Shown: in pieces, positions 48,616-58,427 of the stretch | Numbering within the stretch: the first letter of the stretch is position 1 | Layout of the letters: the number at the start of each line of letters is the position of its first letter | Source of the DNA: Plotosus lineatus | Lineage: Eukaryota; Chordata; Actinopteri; Siluriformes; Plotosidae | DNA: 64,000 bases | Direction of reading: 5' to 3' | Assembly (NCBI GenBank): GCA_024760905.1 | Contig: CM045729.1 | Location: 48,833,580-48,897,579, forward strand | The notes under the pieces: model-generated | Database searches by the model: none | Seen by the model: the letters and a program-made list of their open reading frames with translations, nothing else | What the model was told of the DNA's origin: nothing | Position numbers and translations under genes: made by a program

Positions 48616-49399
48616 GAAATAAATTAAACCAAACACTTTTTGATATGCAAGTCTGACGATAATCAAGGACATCTTTCTTCTTTACTTGACAGTGTGAATA
48701 TTAATTTCTGTATACTTTCTTGTTTCTTTTTTGTGTACATATGCTCAGAAATGTGTGCTATAGAACAATGTGTTTTTCTTTCGCACTTATGCGAGCTGCA
48801 GTAAACTGCAAAGTGACATCAACAGTGTCTTTTGTTTAAAGTGCATGATCATGACCTTAAAGGTGCAATGTAAATAATATCAAACATCTTGCTTGCATAT
48901 AAAATTTTGATATTGTGAGCCATACTATTCACTTTTTTTTTTTCATTTTATAATTAGTTTACCAAAATGCAAATAAAAACATTAAAAAGCTATTTGGCAG
49001 CCAGCACAGTAACAGGAGGAGGAGAAGGCTCATTAGATTGCTTCTGCTTGCATCTTTCTGCTTCATATCCTAAGTCTCCTTTTTTCTGAATGGAGCAGAT
49101 GGATGTTGAGTCCCTTTGAAATACTGGGACAGATGTTACAGGCAGACAGACTTTCATTCTGCACACATTTGCATTTTTAAGCGCAGCAGCAGCAGCAGCC
49201 GCCAGGGAGATTAGCAGGACATGGTACGAATGAGGGGTGGGACAGTTCAAATAAATATGAGTCGTGTTGACATTAAAGGTTCAGAAAATGTAGGCCTGAG
49301 ATAGATTCACATAATCCTGGTGTATTTATTTACTGTGTATGCATGTATGTATGTGTATAATATATATTTTTTTCTTTTTTTTTTTCTTTTTTTTTCTCT

Positions 49400-49592
49400 A
49401 AACAGCTTAATCCTATTTAGGGTAGCTGGCAGGCTGTTGGCACCCATCTTAGCCTATTCTGGGCAAGGGCAGAGTGCACGCTGATGGCTTTGCAGCTACT
49501 CTTGACGAAAGTCAGCCATGGTTCCTTTACATGCCTCTCACCATAGACATTGAGAGACATGGCCAGCCTTTGATAACCCAGATCAATGGACT

Positions 49593-49593
<1 letters not shown>
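49400..49593 (-). mobile_element. SINE-B1, partial, joined to GT microsatellite
   Basis: Tail (TTAATCCTATTTAGGGTAGC) and body (GAGACATGGCCAGCCTTTGA) on the minus strand. The head is replaced by the GT tract. Confidence 0.8.
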
Positions 49594-49673
<80 letters not shown>

Positions 49674-49681
49674 GTGTGTGT
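49594..49681. repeat. (GT)n microsatellite
   Basis: About 88 bp of GT with two TATG breaks near the end. 49682-50214 is unassigned. Confidence 0.97.
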
Positions 49682-50225
49682 AGTATGTTTATATAATAAA
49701 TATAAATGCATACTTTTGCACAAATTGAACATTCGTAATCAGTACCATGGACAGATCATACAGACGTCCGTGCATGCTTCAGGCTTGAAGTGCTGATTCT
49801 CCTGCAGTTAACATAGCTAAGATCTTAAGCAAAATCCCAGGATCAGAGAGAAATCAGGCATCGCTCCCTCCGAGGCTGCTCGTTTAGCGTGAGATATCTG
49901 TAGAAAACTACTTTCACCGTCATGTTTTCCCTGTATCCAAATAAGCAAAGATGGAGCAGCAACCTGCTACCTGTATTTCAGTCAAAAGGTTGCCAGAATC
50001 ATGTGACCCAAAACAATTGTTTGTTCTTGATTTATAGCACACTTTAATGAAACGCACGTAAATCGATGGGGTTCCTTCATGTGAACGATGCGATTTGGGA
50101 AGGTATACCATGCAACACCATTGGAAAACACTACACTGCAGGATTATAGTGTTATGTAATGTTTCGTCAAGTAATCCATCAGAAATAAAGGTGTTTTTTT
50201 GTTTTTTTTTTTTAGTTTCATCGTC

Positions 50226-50566
50226 GGGCAGTGGTGGCCTGGTGATAAAGGTGCTGGATCGCTGATCTTAGGGGTTAGGGGTTTGAGTCCCACTCTCTAC
50301 AGGTTGTCACTGCCTCCCCCCCCCCCGTGCAGCTAACTGGGTTATCAAAGGCCGGCCATGTCGCTCACTGTCTGCGGTGTGAGGTTCATGTAATGGAACC
50401 ATTGCTGACTTTCGACAAGAGCTGGATGGCCATCAGCGTGATTCTGCCTTGCAATGGCCTGGCGAGCTATCCTGGGTGTATCTGCCCTCGCCCGGAGTGG
50501 GCTGGGATGGGCGCCAACCTCCCCACGACCCTAGATTAAGTGGTTACAGAAAATGAGTGAATGAGT
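50226..50566 (+). mobile_element. SINE-B1, near full length
   Basis: Head GGGCAGTGGTGGCCTGGTGA, GGGGTTTGAGTCCCACTCTC, C10 run, body with AAAGGCCGGCCATGTC and tail GAGTGAATGAGTA. Possible short TSD around TTTCATCGT/TTTCATTGT. Confidence 0.9.
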
Positions 50567-50869
50567 ATTTCATTGTGAAACTGGAAAGCACAATTAGTCT
50601 TTTTCTACCAAATGAATATTTTACTGGATTAAATTTAATTCATGCACATTTAGAACATTTAAAAAATGAATATTGGTAGAAAAAAAATCATTTACTAAAG
50701 TAAAAGATACATGCTAAAGGTGCGAATTGTGTCTTTTTTTAGAATATCACATTGATGACAAAAAATTTGAATGAAAACAAATACATGTAATTTGTAAAAT
50801 TTTCAAATAGCATTTATTCTACAGAATGTTTGAAGTGCACCTTTGACCACTGACATCCTGATAGACACA

Positions 50870-51020
50870 TTGGAGCACACCCCCCCCCAAAGCCCCAGCA
50901 TACCCCCAGGTGACCAAAGGGAACTATTTGTCAGCAAAAACATGGACACTTGCTCTCCGAGTGTATTTTGGGGATGGAATCCCCTCAAGCACTATTTTTC
51001 GGGGGGGGGGGGGGGGGTTA
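50870..51020. repeat. C9 and G17 homopolymer runs about 110 bp apart
   Basis: A C-run at about 50879-50888 with two further C clusters, and 17 Gs at 51001-51017. The runs are complementary. The rest of 50567-51264 is unassigned. Confidence 0.8.
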
Positions 51021-51264
51021 CTTTACCTTGTTTGTCCCTGCTTAGTGAGGCCAGCTAACCCTTTACAGAATCTGAAGAATTGTTCTTGTTGGAGGATTGT
51101 TACCTTCTAGAGCTGTGTGCAGCAACATCTCCTCAGATTCACTGTTTATGAACAAAATACAACTTATTTTGTAAGGCTAGGTCTGTTCATTACAATGCAA
51201 TGAATAAATGAAAATAGAATAGATCAATAAAAAGAATTTAAAATATAAATGCTAGTATTTTGAC

Positions 51265-51616
51265 CAAGGGCTAGGGTCTGGTCTGGTCCCTTCCGAGTCA
51301 TAGGACGATTCTTGGTGACCTGCCGTGAAGGATACACCCTGATTATCATCTATCATGGATTTCCTTGGCAAGGATAGTGCAGTGGTTTGCCATTGCCTTC
51401 TGCACGATGCGAACCTAAGGGCAATTTAGAACCGCCAATTAGCATTTAGCACTGTGCATGTTTTTGGACAATGGGAGGAAACTGGAGTACCCAAAGGAAA
51501 CCCACTCGAGCATGGAGAGAACTTGCAAACTCTGCACAGAAACGCCCAGTCCTGGAATTGAACCCAGGCTTTCTCGCTGTGAGGCGGACGTGCTAACCAC
51601 TAGGCCACCGTGCTGC
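51265..51616 (-). mobile_element. SINE-A2 with a second variant tail
   Basis: Head and core at right are clear (GCTAACCACTAGGCCACCGT; AACTCTGCACAGAAACGCC). The left part (GGTCCCTTCCGAGTCATAGG; CAGTGGTTTGCCATTGCC) matches neither the (TGAA)n tail nor the tail at 30859. Confidence 0.75.
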
Positions 51617-51965
51617 TCCATGGTGGGGTAATGGATTGCATTTTCACCCCGCAGCAAGAATGTCCTATGGACCAATCCTATGCCAAATAGGGTGTTTTTG
51701 TGTTGAATATGCATGTTCTCCTTGTGCTCTATGGGTTTCCTATGGGTATGCTAGTTTCCTTCTACAGTCCATAGACGTGCACATTAGTCTTTTGAATAAA
51801 TTTTATCCTAAATGTGTGAATGTGAATCTGAATGGTTGTGTGTCTGTTTTGGCTTTGTGATGGTCTGAAAAGCTGTTCAAGGTATACCCTGCCTTTGTAC
51901 AGGGACGGCTGGGATGGACTCCTCATGACCGTAATGAAAAATGAAGTGATGTCAAAAATGAAATT
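51617..51965 (+). mobile_element. SINE-A copy
   Basis: CACCCCGCAGCAAGAATGTC, AATATGCATGTTCTCC, CTACAGTCCATAGACGTGC, and a tail ending in AAAATGAAATTAAATG. Confidence 0.8.
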
Positions 51966-52401
51966 AAATGTTTTCACAAACATTTAAGTTCCATAGCTTA
52001 TGCTGCTGCTGTTCATACGTATACAATGTTATAATAATTTAGAATGTATTTTAATTTAGTTTACCTTAATATTGGTAATAGTATAATATCATTAACAATA
52101 AATTATAATTTCTTCCATTATCACTCATAAGGCAAGAAGGCCTGGGTTTGATTCCCAGCCTGGGCGTGTCTGCATGTTTTCCCGTGCTGGTGTGGGTTTC
52201 CTCCAGTTTCCTCCAGTTTCCTTACAGGGACCTGAACATGCACAGTAGGCTAATAGGCTGTTCCTCGGTGTGAGTATGAATGGTTGTGTGAGTGTTGACC
52301 CTGCAATAACCTATCCAGCTGTGCAAGGTGTACCCCACCCTCACCAAGAGTCAGCTGAGAAGGGAAGGACACCAGTATCTCCGGGACCCCAATTAGGGTT
52401 A

Positions 52402-52925
52402 AGGTAAAGTCCTTTGGGCTGTTTACACCCGAGCCGTAATGGCTCATCAGGCTGGTGCTTATCCCCGGTTTCCATAGCATGAAGTGACCAAGAGTTCAAC
52501 TCCTCCTGGATGGGACGCTAGTCCATCGCAGGTTCTTTTTCTTCTTCTTTTCCTTTCGGCTGTTCCCTTCAGGGGAACAAATCATCCGAGTCCATCTCAC
52601 CCTATCCTCTGCATCTTCTTCTCTTACTCCAAAGACCTTCATGTCTTCCTTCACCACATCCATAAATCTCTTTTTTGGTCTTCCTCTAGGCCTTCTGCCT
52701 GGTAGTTCCAACCTCAGCATTCTAATCAGAAGTATTACTCCATCACAGATTACCTTCAGTATATTTTTTACTGGTACCCATTTATACTGCTGGGTGAACA
52801 GAGGCACACTTGTGGTTAAGACCTTGCCCAAGGGTCTTAGCACAGAGAGGATCTCACTGGGATTTGAACACACACCTCCAGATAATGAGCACAGCACCCT
52901 AACCACTACACCACTGGCTCCACGT
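52402..52925 (-). mobile_element. SINE-C inside SINE-A, itself split by a LINE fragment
   Basis: SINE-C tail side (TTTGGGCTGTTTACACCCG; GGCTCATCAGGCTGGTGCTT) to 52534, then LINE, then SINE-C head side from about 52740 to 52920 (ACCTTGCCCAAGGGTCTTAG; CCTAACCACTACACCACTGG). Approximate TSD is AATTAGGGTTAAG / AATTAGGGCTGAG. Confidence 0.92.
52535..52738 (-). mobile_element. RTE-like LINE 3' fragment inside SINE-C
   Basis: Plus-strand TTTCCTTTCGGCTGTTCCCT is the LINE 3' end. The minus frame reads MLRLELPGRRPRGRPKKRFM, VVKEDMKVFGVREEDAEDRV and RWTRM. Approximate TSD is TCCATCGCAGGTT / TCCATCACAGATT. It is about 200 bp and dead on arrival. Confidence 0.9.
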
Positions 52926-53239
52926 TAATTAGGGCTGAGTGGTTCAGAAAATGAATGAATGTCACTCATAAGTAGGGTAACAAAGCAACACATGTGCCTT
53001 TTGGCTTCACAGCAAGGCTGGTTGTGGTGGTTGAAAGGTCCCCGCCTTCTTTTCTATATTTAAACTTAGAAAGGTGCATTTAGGTGTACATTTTAAAAAT
53101 TAATTATGGTTCAGTGGACCACAAATCAATTTTAACTGAAATCAATGTTAAATATTGTAATCATGTTTCAAGAAGGATGCATAATAATGGTTAAAATAGG
53201 CTACCACCACCTCAATGACAAAGAAAGAATCAGTTCCTT

Positions 53240-55130
53240 TATTTCAATTGCTGAATTGCTTAATCCCACTTGGGTCATGGAGAGGCTCTAGACTATTTCA
53301 GCCAACATTGGGCAAAGGTGGAGGGTCATGGAGAGGCTCTAGACTATTTCAGCCAACATTGGGTGAAGGTGGAGGGTCATGGAGAGGCTCTAGACTATTT
53401 CAGCCAACATTGGGCGAAGGTGGAGGGTCATGGAGAGGCTCTAGACTATTTCAGCCAACATTGGGTGAAGGTTGAGGGTCATGGAGAGGCTCTAGACTAT
53501 TTCAGCCAACATTGGGTCAAGGTGGAGGGTCATGGAGAGGCTCTAGACTATTTCAGCCAACATTGGGCGAAGGTGGAGGGTCATGGAGAGGCTCTAGACT
53601 ATTTCAGCCAACATTGGGCGAGGGTGGAGGGTCATGGAGAGGCTCTAGACTATTTCAGCCAACATTGGGCGAAGGTGGAGGGTCATGGAGAGGCTCTAGA
53701 CTATTTCAGCCAACATTGGGCGAAGGTGGAGGGTCATGGAGAGGCTCTAGACTATTTCAGCCAACATTGGGCGAAGGTGGAGGGTCATGGAGAGGCTCTA
53801 GACTATTTCAGCCAACATTGGGTGAATGTGGAGGGTCATGGAGAGTCTCTAGACTATTTCAGCCAACATTGGGTGAAGGTGGAGGGTCATGGAGAGGCTC
53901 TAGACTATTTCAGCCAACATTGGGTGAAGGTGGAGGGTCATGGAGAGGCTCTAGACTATTTCAGCCAACATGGAGCGAAGGTGGAGGGTCATGGAGAGGC
54001 TCTAGACTATTTCAGCCAACATTGGGTGAAGGTGGAGGGTCATGGAGAGGCTCTAGACTATTTCAGCCAACATTGGGTCAAGGTGGAGGGTCATGGAGAG
54101 GCTCTAGACTATTTCAGCCAACATTGGGCGAAGGTGGAGGGTCATGGAGAGGCTCTAGACTATTTCAGCCAACATTGGGCGAGGGTGGAGGGTCATGGAG
54201 AGGCTCTAGACTATTTCAGCCAACATTGGGCGAAGGTGGAGGGTCATGGAGAGGCTCTAGACTATTTCAGCCAACATTGGGTGAAGGTGGAGGGTCATGG
54301 AGAGGCTCTAGACTATTTCAGCCAACATTGGGCGAAGGTGGAGGGTCATGGAGAGGCTCTAGACTATTTCAGCCAACATTGGGCGAGGGTGGAGGGTCAT
54401 GGAGAGGCTCTAGACTATTTCAGCCAACATTGGGCGAAGGTGGAGGGTCATGGAGAGGCTCTAGACTATTTCAGCCAACATTGGGCGAAGGTGGAGGGTC
54501 ATGGAGAGGCTCTAGACTATTTCAGCCAACATTGGGCGAAGGTGGAGGGTCATGGAGAGGCTCTAGACTATTTCAGCCAACATTGGGCGAGGGTGGAGGG
54601 TCATGGAGAGGCTCTAGACTATTTCAGCCAACATTGGGCGAAGGTGGAGGGTCATGGAGAGGCTCTAGACTATTTCAGCCAACATTGGGTGAAGGTGGAG
54701 GGTCATGGAGAGGCTCTAGACTATTTCAGCCAACATTGGGCGAAGGTGGAGGGTCATGGAGAGGCTCTAGACTATTTCAGCTAACATTGGGCGAAGGTGG
54801 AGGGTCATGGAGAGGCTCTAGACTATTTCAGCCAACATTGGGTGAAGGTGGAGGGTCATGGAGAGGCTCTAGACTATTTCAGCCAACATTGGGCGAAGGT
54901 GGAGTCCATCTTGAACAGACCATCAGACCATTGTAATGCCAACATCAAGACCATTCTTCTCATTCACATTCACACTCACACTTATGGTAAATTTGAACGA
55001 GCCAATTAACTGGAAACCAAAGTTCCTGGAGCAAACCCACACAAGCACGGGGAGAACATGCACATTTAACAGAGAATCTCCCAAAACTGGGAACTAAACC
55101 CAAAACCTAATTGCTGTGTTAACCACGCCT
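53240..55130 (-). mobile_element. SINE-A expanded by an internal VNTR
   Basis: Left of the VNTR is the SINE-A tail (GCTTAATCCCACTTGGGTCA). Right of it are GTCCATCTTGAACAGACC, CACTCACACTTATGG, the core GGGGAGAACATGCAC and a weak head (GTGTTAACCACGCC). The VNTR units are copies of the tail-proximal segment. Confidence 0.88.
53273..54904. repeat. 51-bp minisatellite (VNTR), exactly 32 units
   Basis: The unit is GGTCATGGAGAGGCTCTAGA, CTATTTCAGCCAACATTGGG, CGAAGGTGGAG. 1632 bp is 32 x 51 without any indel. Units differ mostly at three sites: GCGAAGG, GTGAAGG, GCGAGGG, GTCAAGG, and rare GCAAAGG or GTGAATG. Because 51 is divisible by 3 and lacks stops in some frames, ORFs of 504 and 474 codons appear; they are artefacts. 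Confidence 0.98.
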
Positions 55131-55296
55131 AGGGTAATTTGGAATCACTGTAGTGTGAATGTTTCTGGACTGTGAGAGCATGTAACCCTAAACCCCATCA
55201 CCTTGCCCCAAGTCTCAAACTCTGGATGTGTTAGCTGCTTTTGTCAATTATTATATTTGTAGCGTGTTATAACCACTGGATATTTTTTAAACATAC

Positions 55297-55304
55297 TGAC
55301 GTCA
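55297..55304. promoter_or_regulatory. Perfect CRE palindrome TGACGTCA
   Basis: TGACGTCA is the full CREB/ATF consensus. Half-sites TGACG follow at 55317-55321 and 55814-55818. The site lies about 640 bp before the kcnh7 ATG, just upstream of the CpG-rich segment. An 8-mer can occur by chance, so function is inferred from position only. Confidence 0.45.
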
Positions 55305-55657
55305 CTGTATTCTGCGTGACGAAATCTATCCTACCCCCAATGTTTTGTTTGTATGTCTGTGTTAGTTTACCAATCTGCTGAATTCTGCTTAAATTGAATT
55401 ATATATTTTTTCTCATGTCTGTGATTTAATCTTGGCTTTTTGGAGAATTTATACTTAACAGTGGCCACAATAGAGTGTTCTGAGAGCAGGCACTACTCCG
55501 ACCTCCCTCCTCCTCCTCCTCCTCCTCCTCCTCTCCGAGCCGCGCGTGTAAAGGAGGAGACTTGCTCCGGGAAATTCCGCTTCCTCCCTAATCTCGTCTC
55601 CATCGTTGTGTCTGAAGCCTCCATAGAGGTGTGAGCGCCGCCACGGAAGCCTCACTC

Positions 55658-55816
55658 ATGCACGCGCTCTCATCGCGGAGGGACGGAATCCACCTGCACA
55701 CAGCGATGGTGCTCGAAGCACAATCCGACCCAAGCTTTCAGTTTTCTGATCTTTCTCTGTATCCGCGAGAAGTTCAAGCCCAGGACTGCGCAGCTCTCTC
55801 ACAGCGGCTCTCATGA
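55658..55816 (+). promoter_or_regulatory. Upstream ORF 1 (52 codons) in kcnh7 leader
   Basis: ATG to TGA in the probable 5' leader. A second in-frame ATG lies at 55706. The predicted peptide resembles nothing I recognise. Its stop overlaps the next upstream ATG (ATGA at 55813-55816). It matters only if transcription starts upstream of 55658. Confidence 0.35.
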
Positions 55817-55875
55817 CGTGCACGCGCAAGTCTAGTATGAATCTTTTATCGGTGAATCACAGAAACGGGATCTGA
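55813..55875 (+). promoter_or_regulatory. Upstream ORF 2 (20 codons) in kcnh7 leader
   Basis: It starts at the ATG that overlaps the stop of uORF 1 and ends at TGA after ...NHRNGI. It has an internal ATG at 55837. It is out of frame with kcnh7. Confidence 0.35.
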
Positions 55876-55929
55876 CAGCAGCTTTAAGTTTTTGTGATCT
55901 TTCGGAACCGAAAGTGCGATTGGACCTGA

Positions 55930-55941
55930 ATGTCTTTCTAA
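55930..55941 (+). promoter_or_regulatory. Minimal upstream ORF (Met-Ser-Phe-stop) abutting kcnh7 ATG
   Basis: ATGTCTTTCTAA ends two bases before the kcnh7 ATG. Any scanning ribosome must pass it whichever upstream start site is used. Such short uORFs can lower main-ORF translation; the effect here is inferred. Confidence 0.45.
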
Positions 55942-55943
55942 TC

Positions 55944-56019
55944 ATGCCTGTACGAAGAGGACATGTGGCACCGCAAAACACGTTTTTGGGAATAATAATA
56001 CGGAAATTCGAGGAACAAA
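55944..56019 (+). CDS. kcnh7: kcnh7-like ERG potassium channel, coding exon 1 (PAS-cap)
   Basis: The exon opens with ATG and encodes 25 residues plus one base: [16 protein letters not shown]..., then IIIRKFEEQ. It ends at a consensus donor (A|GTAAGT). This is the N-terminal PAS-cap of ERG (Kv11) channels. In that family the cap contacts the cyclic-nucleotide-binding homology domain and slows deactivation. The start has A at -3 and is the universal ERG start. The length of 76 nt with phase 1 equals coding exon 1 of mammalian KCNH2. Compared with my memory of vertebrate ERGs, T-to-I (GIII) and G-to-E (FEEQ) changes look unusual. The protein acts as a plasma-membrane K+ channel subunit in neurons. 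The paralogue call rests mainly on exon 2. Confidence 0.95.
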
Positions 56020-56106
56020 GTAAGTATTAAACTGGAGGACGGAGTGTTCCCTGACATTTTACAGGAACATCCCAGGCTGAGTCCCATGGGACTGTAATCA
56101 GACAGT

Positions 56107-56130
56107 TTTTTTTTTTTTTTTTTTTTTTTT
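56107..56130. repeat. Poly-T tract in kcnh7 intron 1
   Basis: Twenty-four or so Ts, less than 100 bp after the exon 1 donor. Confidence 0.9.
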
Positions 56131-56344
56131 GCTAAGTAAAAATTACAGTAAATGAAGGAGTATTAAGCATGAGGTGCAACATGGTGCGTGTGTGCATGTA
56201 CAGTTCTATTACTTTTTATTTATTAGTTTATTTTAATGCAGGACAAAACTGACTCTGATGCATGGAGGCAGAAATAAGACAGTACGAAAGCAGGGTGTTC
56301 TTCACTTTGCACCCCCATCTCCCGCTTTTATAGACACGTACAAG

Positions 56345-56365
56345 CACGCACGCACGCGCGCGCGC

Positions 56366-56460
<95 letters not shown>
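56345..56460. repeat. (CGCA)n(CG)n(GT)n compound microsatellite, intron 1
   Basis: CACGCACGCACGCGCGCGCG followed by CACGTGTATG and a GT tract of about 88 bp. Confidence 0.96.
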
Positions 56461-56462
<2 letters not shown>

Positions 56463-57028
56463 ACCTAGTCAGAAGTAACGTGGGTAACTTTGGGATGAGC
56501 ACTCCACTGTTTTGGAAGGTGTTACTCAGCTCTATAGTCCCATAGCGTTTTTCTTTTTTTTTTTCTTTTTTTTTTTCTTTTTGTTTACTCCAAAGCAACG
56601 CTAACATAGGAATAGTGAACAGGTTTCAATAAGTGAACTTTCATACAAATGAAACTTAGCTTAACCATGTCCCGGTCGGGTTGTCTGTGTTTTTGTGCGC
56701 CAGTGTTTAGGTGAGCTCCACAAATTGAAACGTTGTGCCTTTTGAAAAGACGATTTCCAATGCAAATGAGCTTGATTTAAACAGACTTCACTTTCTTAAA
56801 CAGAGCTCACTATATATATATATTTAATTAGCAAACATGGTAGACTACATGAATAAACAGTGCAGGTTGATCACAAAATCTTTTGCAGGTCTCAGTGATT
56901 ACAGTGTATAAAGGGCCAGAGTCGTAATGTATCTGACCAAGGTCCTGAAATGCTCCGAAATAAGGAATTAAAACAGAATCTGCGAGCTAAACTGGATTTA
57001 ATATATTATAAGTGTGTATATATTAATA

Positions 57029-57031
<3 letters not shown>

Positions 57032-57100
<69 letters not shown>
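57032..57100. repeat. (AT)n microsatellite, intron 1
   Basis: Pure AT run of about 68 bp. 56461-57031 and 57101-57589 show no feature. Confidence 0.96.
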
Positions 57101-57102
<2 letters not shown>

Positions 57103-57589
57103 TAGCTCTATAGACTCCCTTTTCTTCCTTAATCTGTGTTATTTGTATTACTTATATAGTTCCAGAGTGGATGTGTTTAAGTAAAGTAATGGAGATGTAT
57201 TCTGCTAAAGCAGAAAACAAAATGTTCAGTTTAAATATAAAGCTAAATACATACAAATTCATATACCTGAATCGACCATGTGCGATTAAAAATTGCTGAT
57301 CACAAATTTAAAAGTTTATTCTCATAATCTGGCGGCTATCAACAAGATCATTTCGAGTACTACAACCTCACCAGTTCAAATTACGAAGCTTTCTCTCTTG
57401 TAGTAGTATTCCAGAACACTCAGTAGCACATGCATTTGTTTTGGAGATGTGGCTGTCAAGGAATCACTAATGGGATGGGCTGCATTTGTTTGAATTTTGA
57501 GATTCAAAACAGCTCCAGCTAACTCTCAACAATATGGCAAATAGTGTTTGCTATGGTGTATACCGCCAATCATTTCTTCACTTAACCCT

Positions 57590-57843
57590 TAACATCCATG
57601 AACGTCGTTGGGGTGCTTAGACTGATTTGGCCTGATTTGATGCCTCTCCGGGTCGTTCACCACCTATGGGCAATTTAGAATGGCCAATTAACCTACTGTG
57701 CATGTCTCTGGATTGTGGGAGTAAACCCACGCAAGCACAGGGCGAACATGCAAACTCCACACAGAAACGCCCAGGCCAGGAATTGAACCCAGGCCTTCTT
57801 GCTGTGAGGCAGACGTGCTAACCACTACGCCACCATGCTGCTA
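57590..57843 (-). mobile_element. SINE-A2 with a third variant tail, intron 1
   Basis: Head and core at right: CATGCAAACTCCACACAGAA, GGAATTGAACCCAGG and GCTAACCACTACGCCACCAT. The left end (GAACGTCGTTGGGGTGCTTA; CTCTCCGGGTCGTTCACC) is unlike the other tails. Confidence 0.82.
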
Positions 57844-57940
57844 TGGCTATACCACCTGTCAAATTAAAAGACACACTGTTTCGGTTTAAATGAGCAAAGA
57901 AGGAGTTAGTAAATTTTACCTGTACTGTATATAGAAATTG

Positions 57941-58222
57941 GGGGGGCGTGGTGGCCTGGTGGCCTGGTGCTGGATCCCTGATCCTAAGGTTGGGGGTTCA
58001 AGCCCCACTCACAACGGGTTGCCACTGCCCCTCCTCCCAATGCAGCTAACTGGGCTATCAAAGTTCAGCCATGTCTCTCACTGTCTATGGTGTAAGGCAT
58101 GTAAAAGAACCATTGCTGACTTTCAACAAGAGTAGGTTGCAAAGCAGTCAGCATGTTTCCGCCCTGTAATGGCCTGGTGAGCTGTCCAGGGTGTACTCTG
58201 CCCTGGCCTGGACTCTGATTGG
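57941..58222 (+). mobile_element. SINE-B1, 3'-truncated, intron 1
   Basis: The head has the A-box region doubled (GGTGGCCTGGTGGCCTGGTG), then GGTTCAAGCCCCACTC, a body with CAAAGTTCAGCCATGTCTC and an end at CTGCCCTGGCCTGG. The usual tail is absent. Confidence 0.85.
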
Positions 58223-58245
58223 AAGATGACTGATGCAATGTATAT

Positions 58246-58427
58246 GTTTAAGAGTTTCTTCTTCTTTTCCTTTCGGCTGTTCCCTTCAGGGGTCGCCACA
58301 GCAAATGATCTGCCTCCATCTCTCCCTATTCTCTGCATCTTCTACTCTTACTCCAACGACCTTCATGTCCGCCTTCACCGCATCCATAAATCTTCTCTTT
58401 GGTTTCTTGATAATTTAATAATAGCCA
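58246..58427 (-). mobile_element. RTE-like LINE 3' fragment with 13-bp TSD, intron 1
   Basis: Plus-strand TTTCCTTTCGGCTGTTCCCT and GGGGTCGCCACAGCAAATGA are the LINE 3' end. About 150 bp of RT C-terminus follows (minus). ATGCAATGTATAT (58233-58245) and ATGCAGTGTATAT (58428-58440) flank it. Confidence 0.9.

Larger units (their letters stand above)
52132..52961 (+). mobile_element. SINE-A containing nested SINE-C and LINE; 11-bp TSD
   Basis: SINE-A starts at GCAAGAAGGCCTGGGTTTGA (head lost) and runs to AATTAGGGTTAAG near 52401. It resumes at TAATTAGGGCTGAGTGGTTC (about 52926) and ends GAATGAATG. TCACTCATAAG at 52121-52131 and 52962-52972 is its TSD. Confidence 0.92.
55440..55943 (+). promoter_or_regulatory. 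kcnh7: Probable kcnh7 promoter-proximal region and 5' leader, CpG-rich
   Basis: This stretch differs sharply from its AT-rich surroundings. It has a (CCT)n tract at about 55503-55530, then many CpGs (CCGAGCCGCGCG, GAGCGCCGCCACGG, TCATCGCGGAGGGACGG). It lies directly before the kcnh7 ATG with no intervening splice signal I can pick. The transcription start is not visible from sequence, so the split between promoter and 5' UTR is inferred. It contains three upstream ORFs. Confidence 0.65.

Noticed and set aside
53273..54904. Regular repeats suggesting a CRISPR array
   Set aside because: Units are head-to-tail copies with no unique spacers, and the genome is a vertebrate's.
53270..54936. Two overlapping ORFs of 504 and 474 codons with 17-residue repeats
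   Set aside because: They are translations of the 51-bp VNTR. The unit length is divisible by 3, so several frames stay open together. No promoter, splice or codon evidence supports a protein.
55631..55816. A separate small gene upstream of kcnh7
   Set aside because: It is better read as an upstream ORF in the kcnh7 leader. The peptide has no recognised domain, and the upstream extension before 55658 has no ATG.
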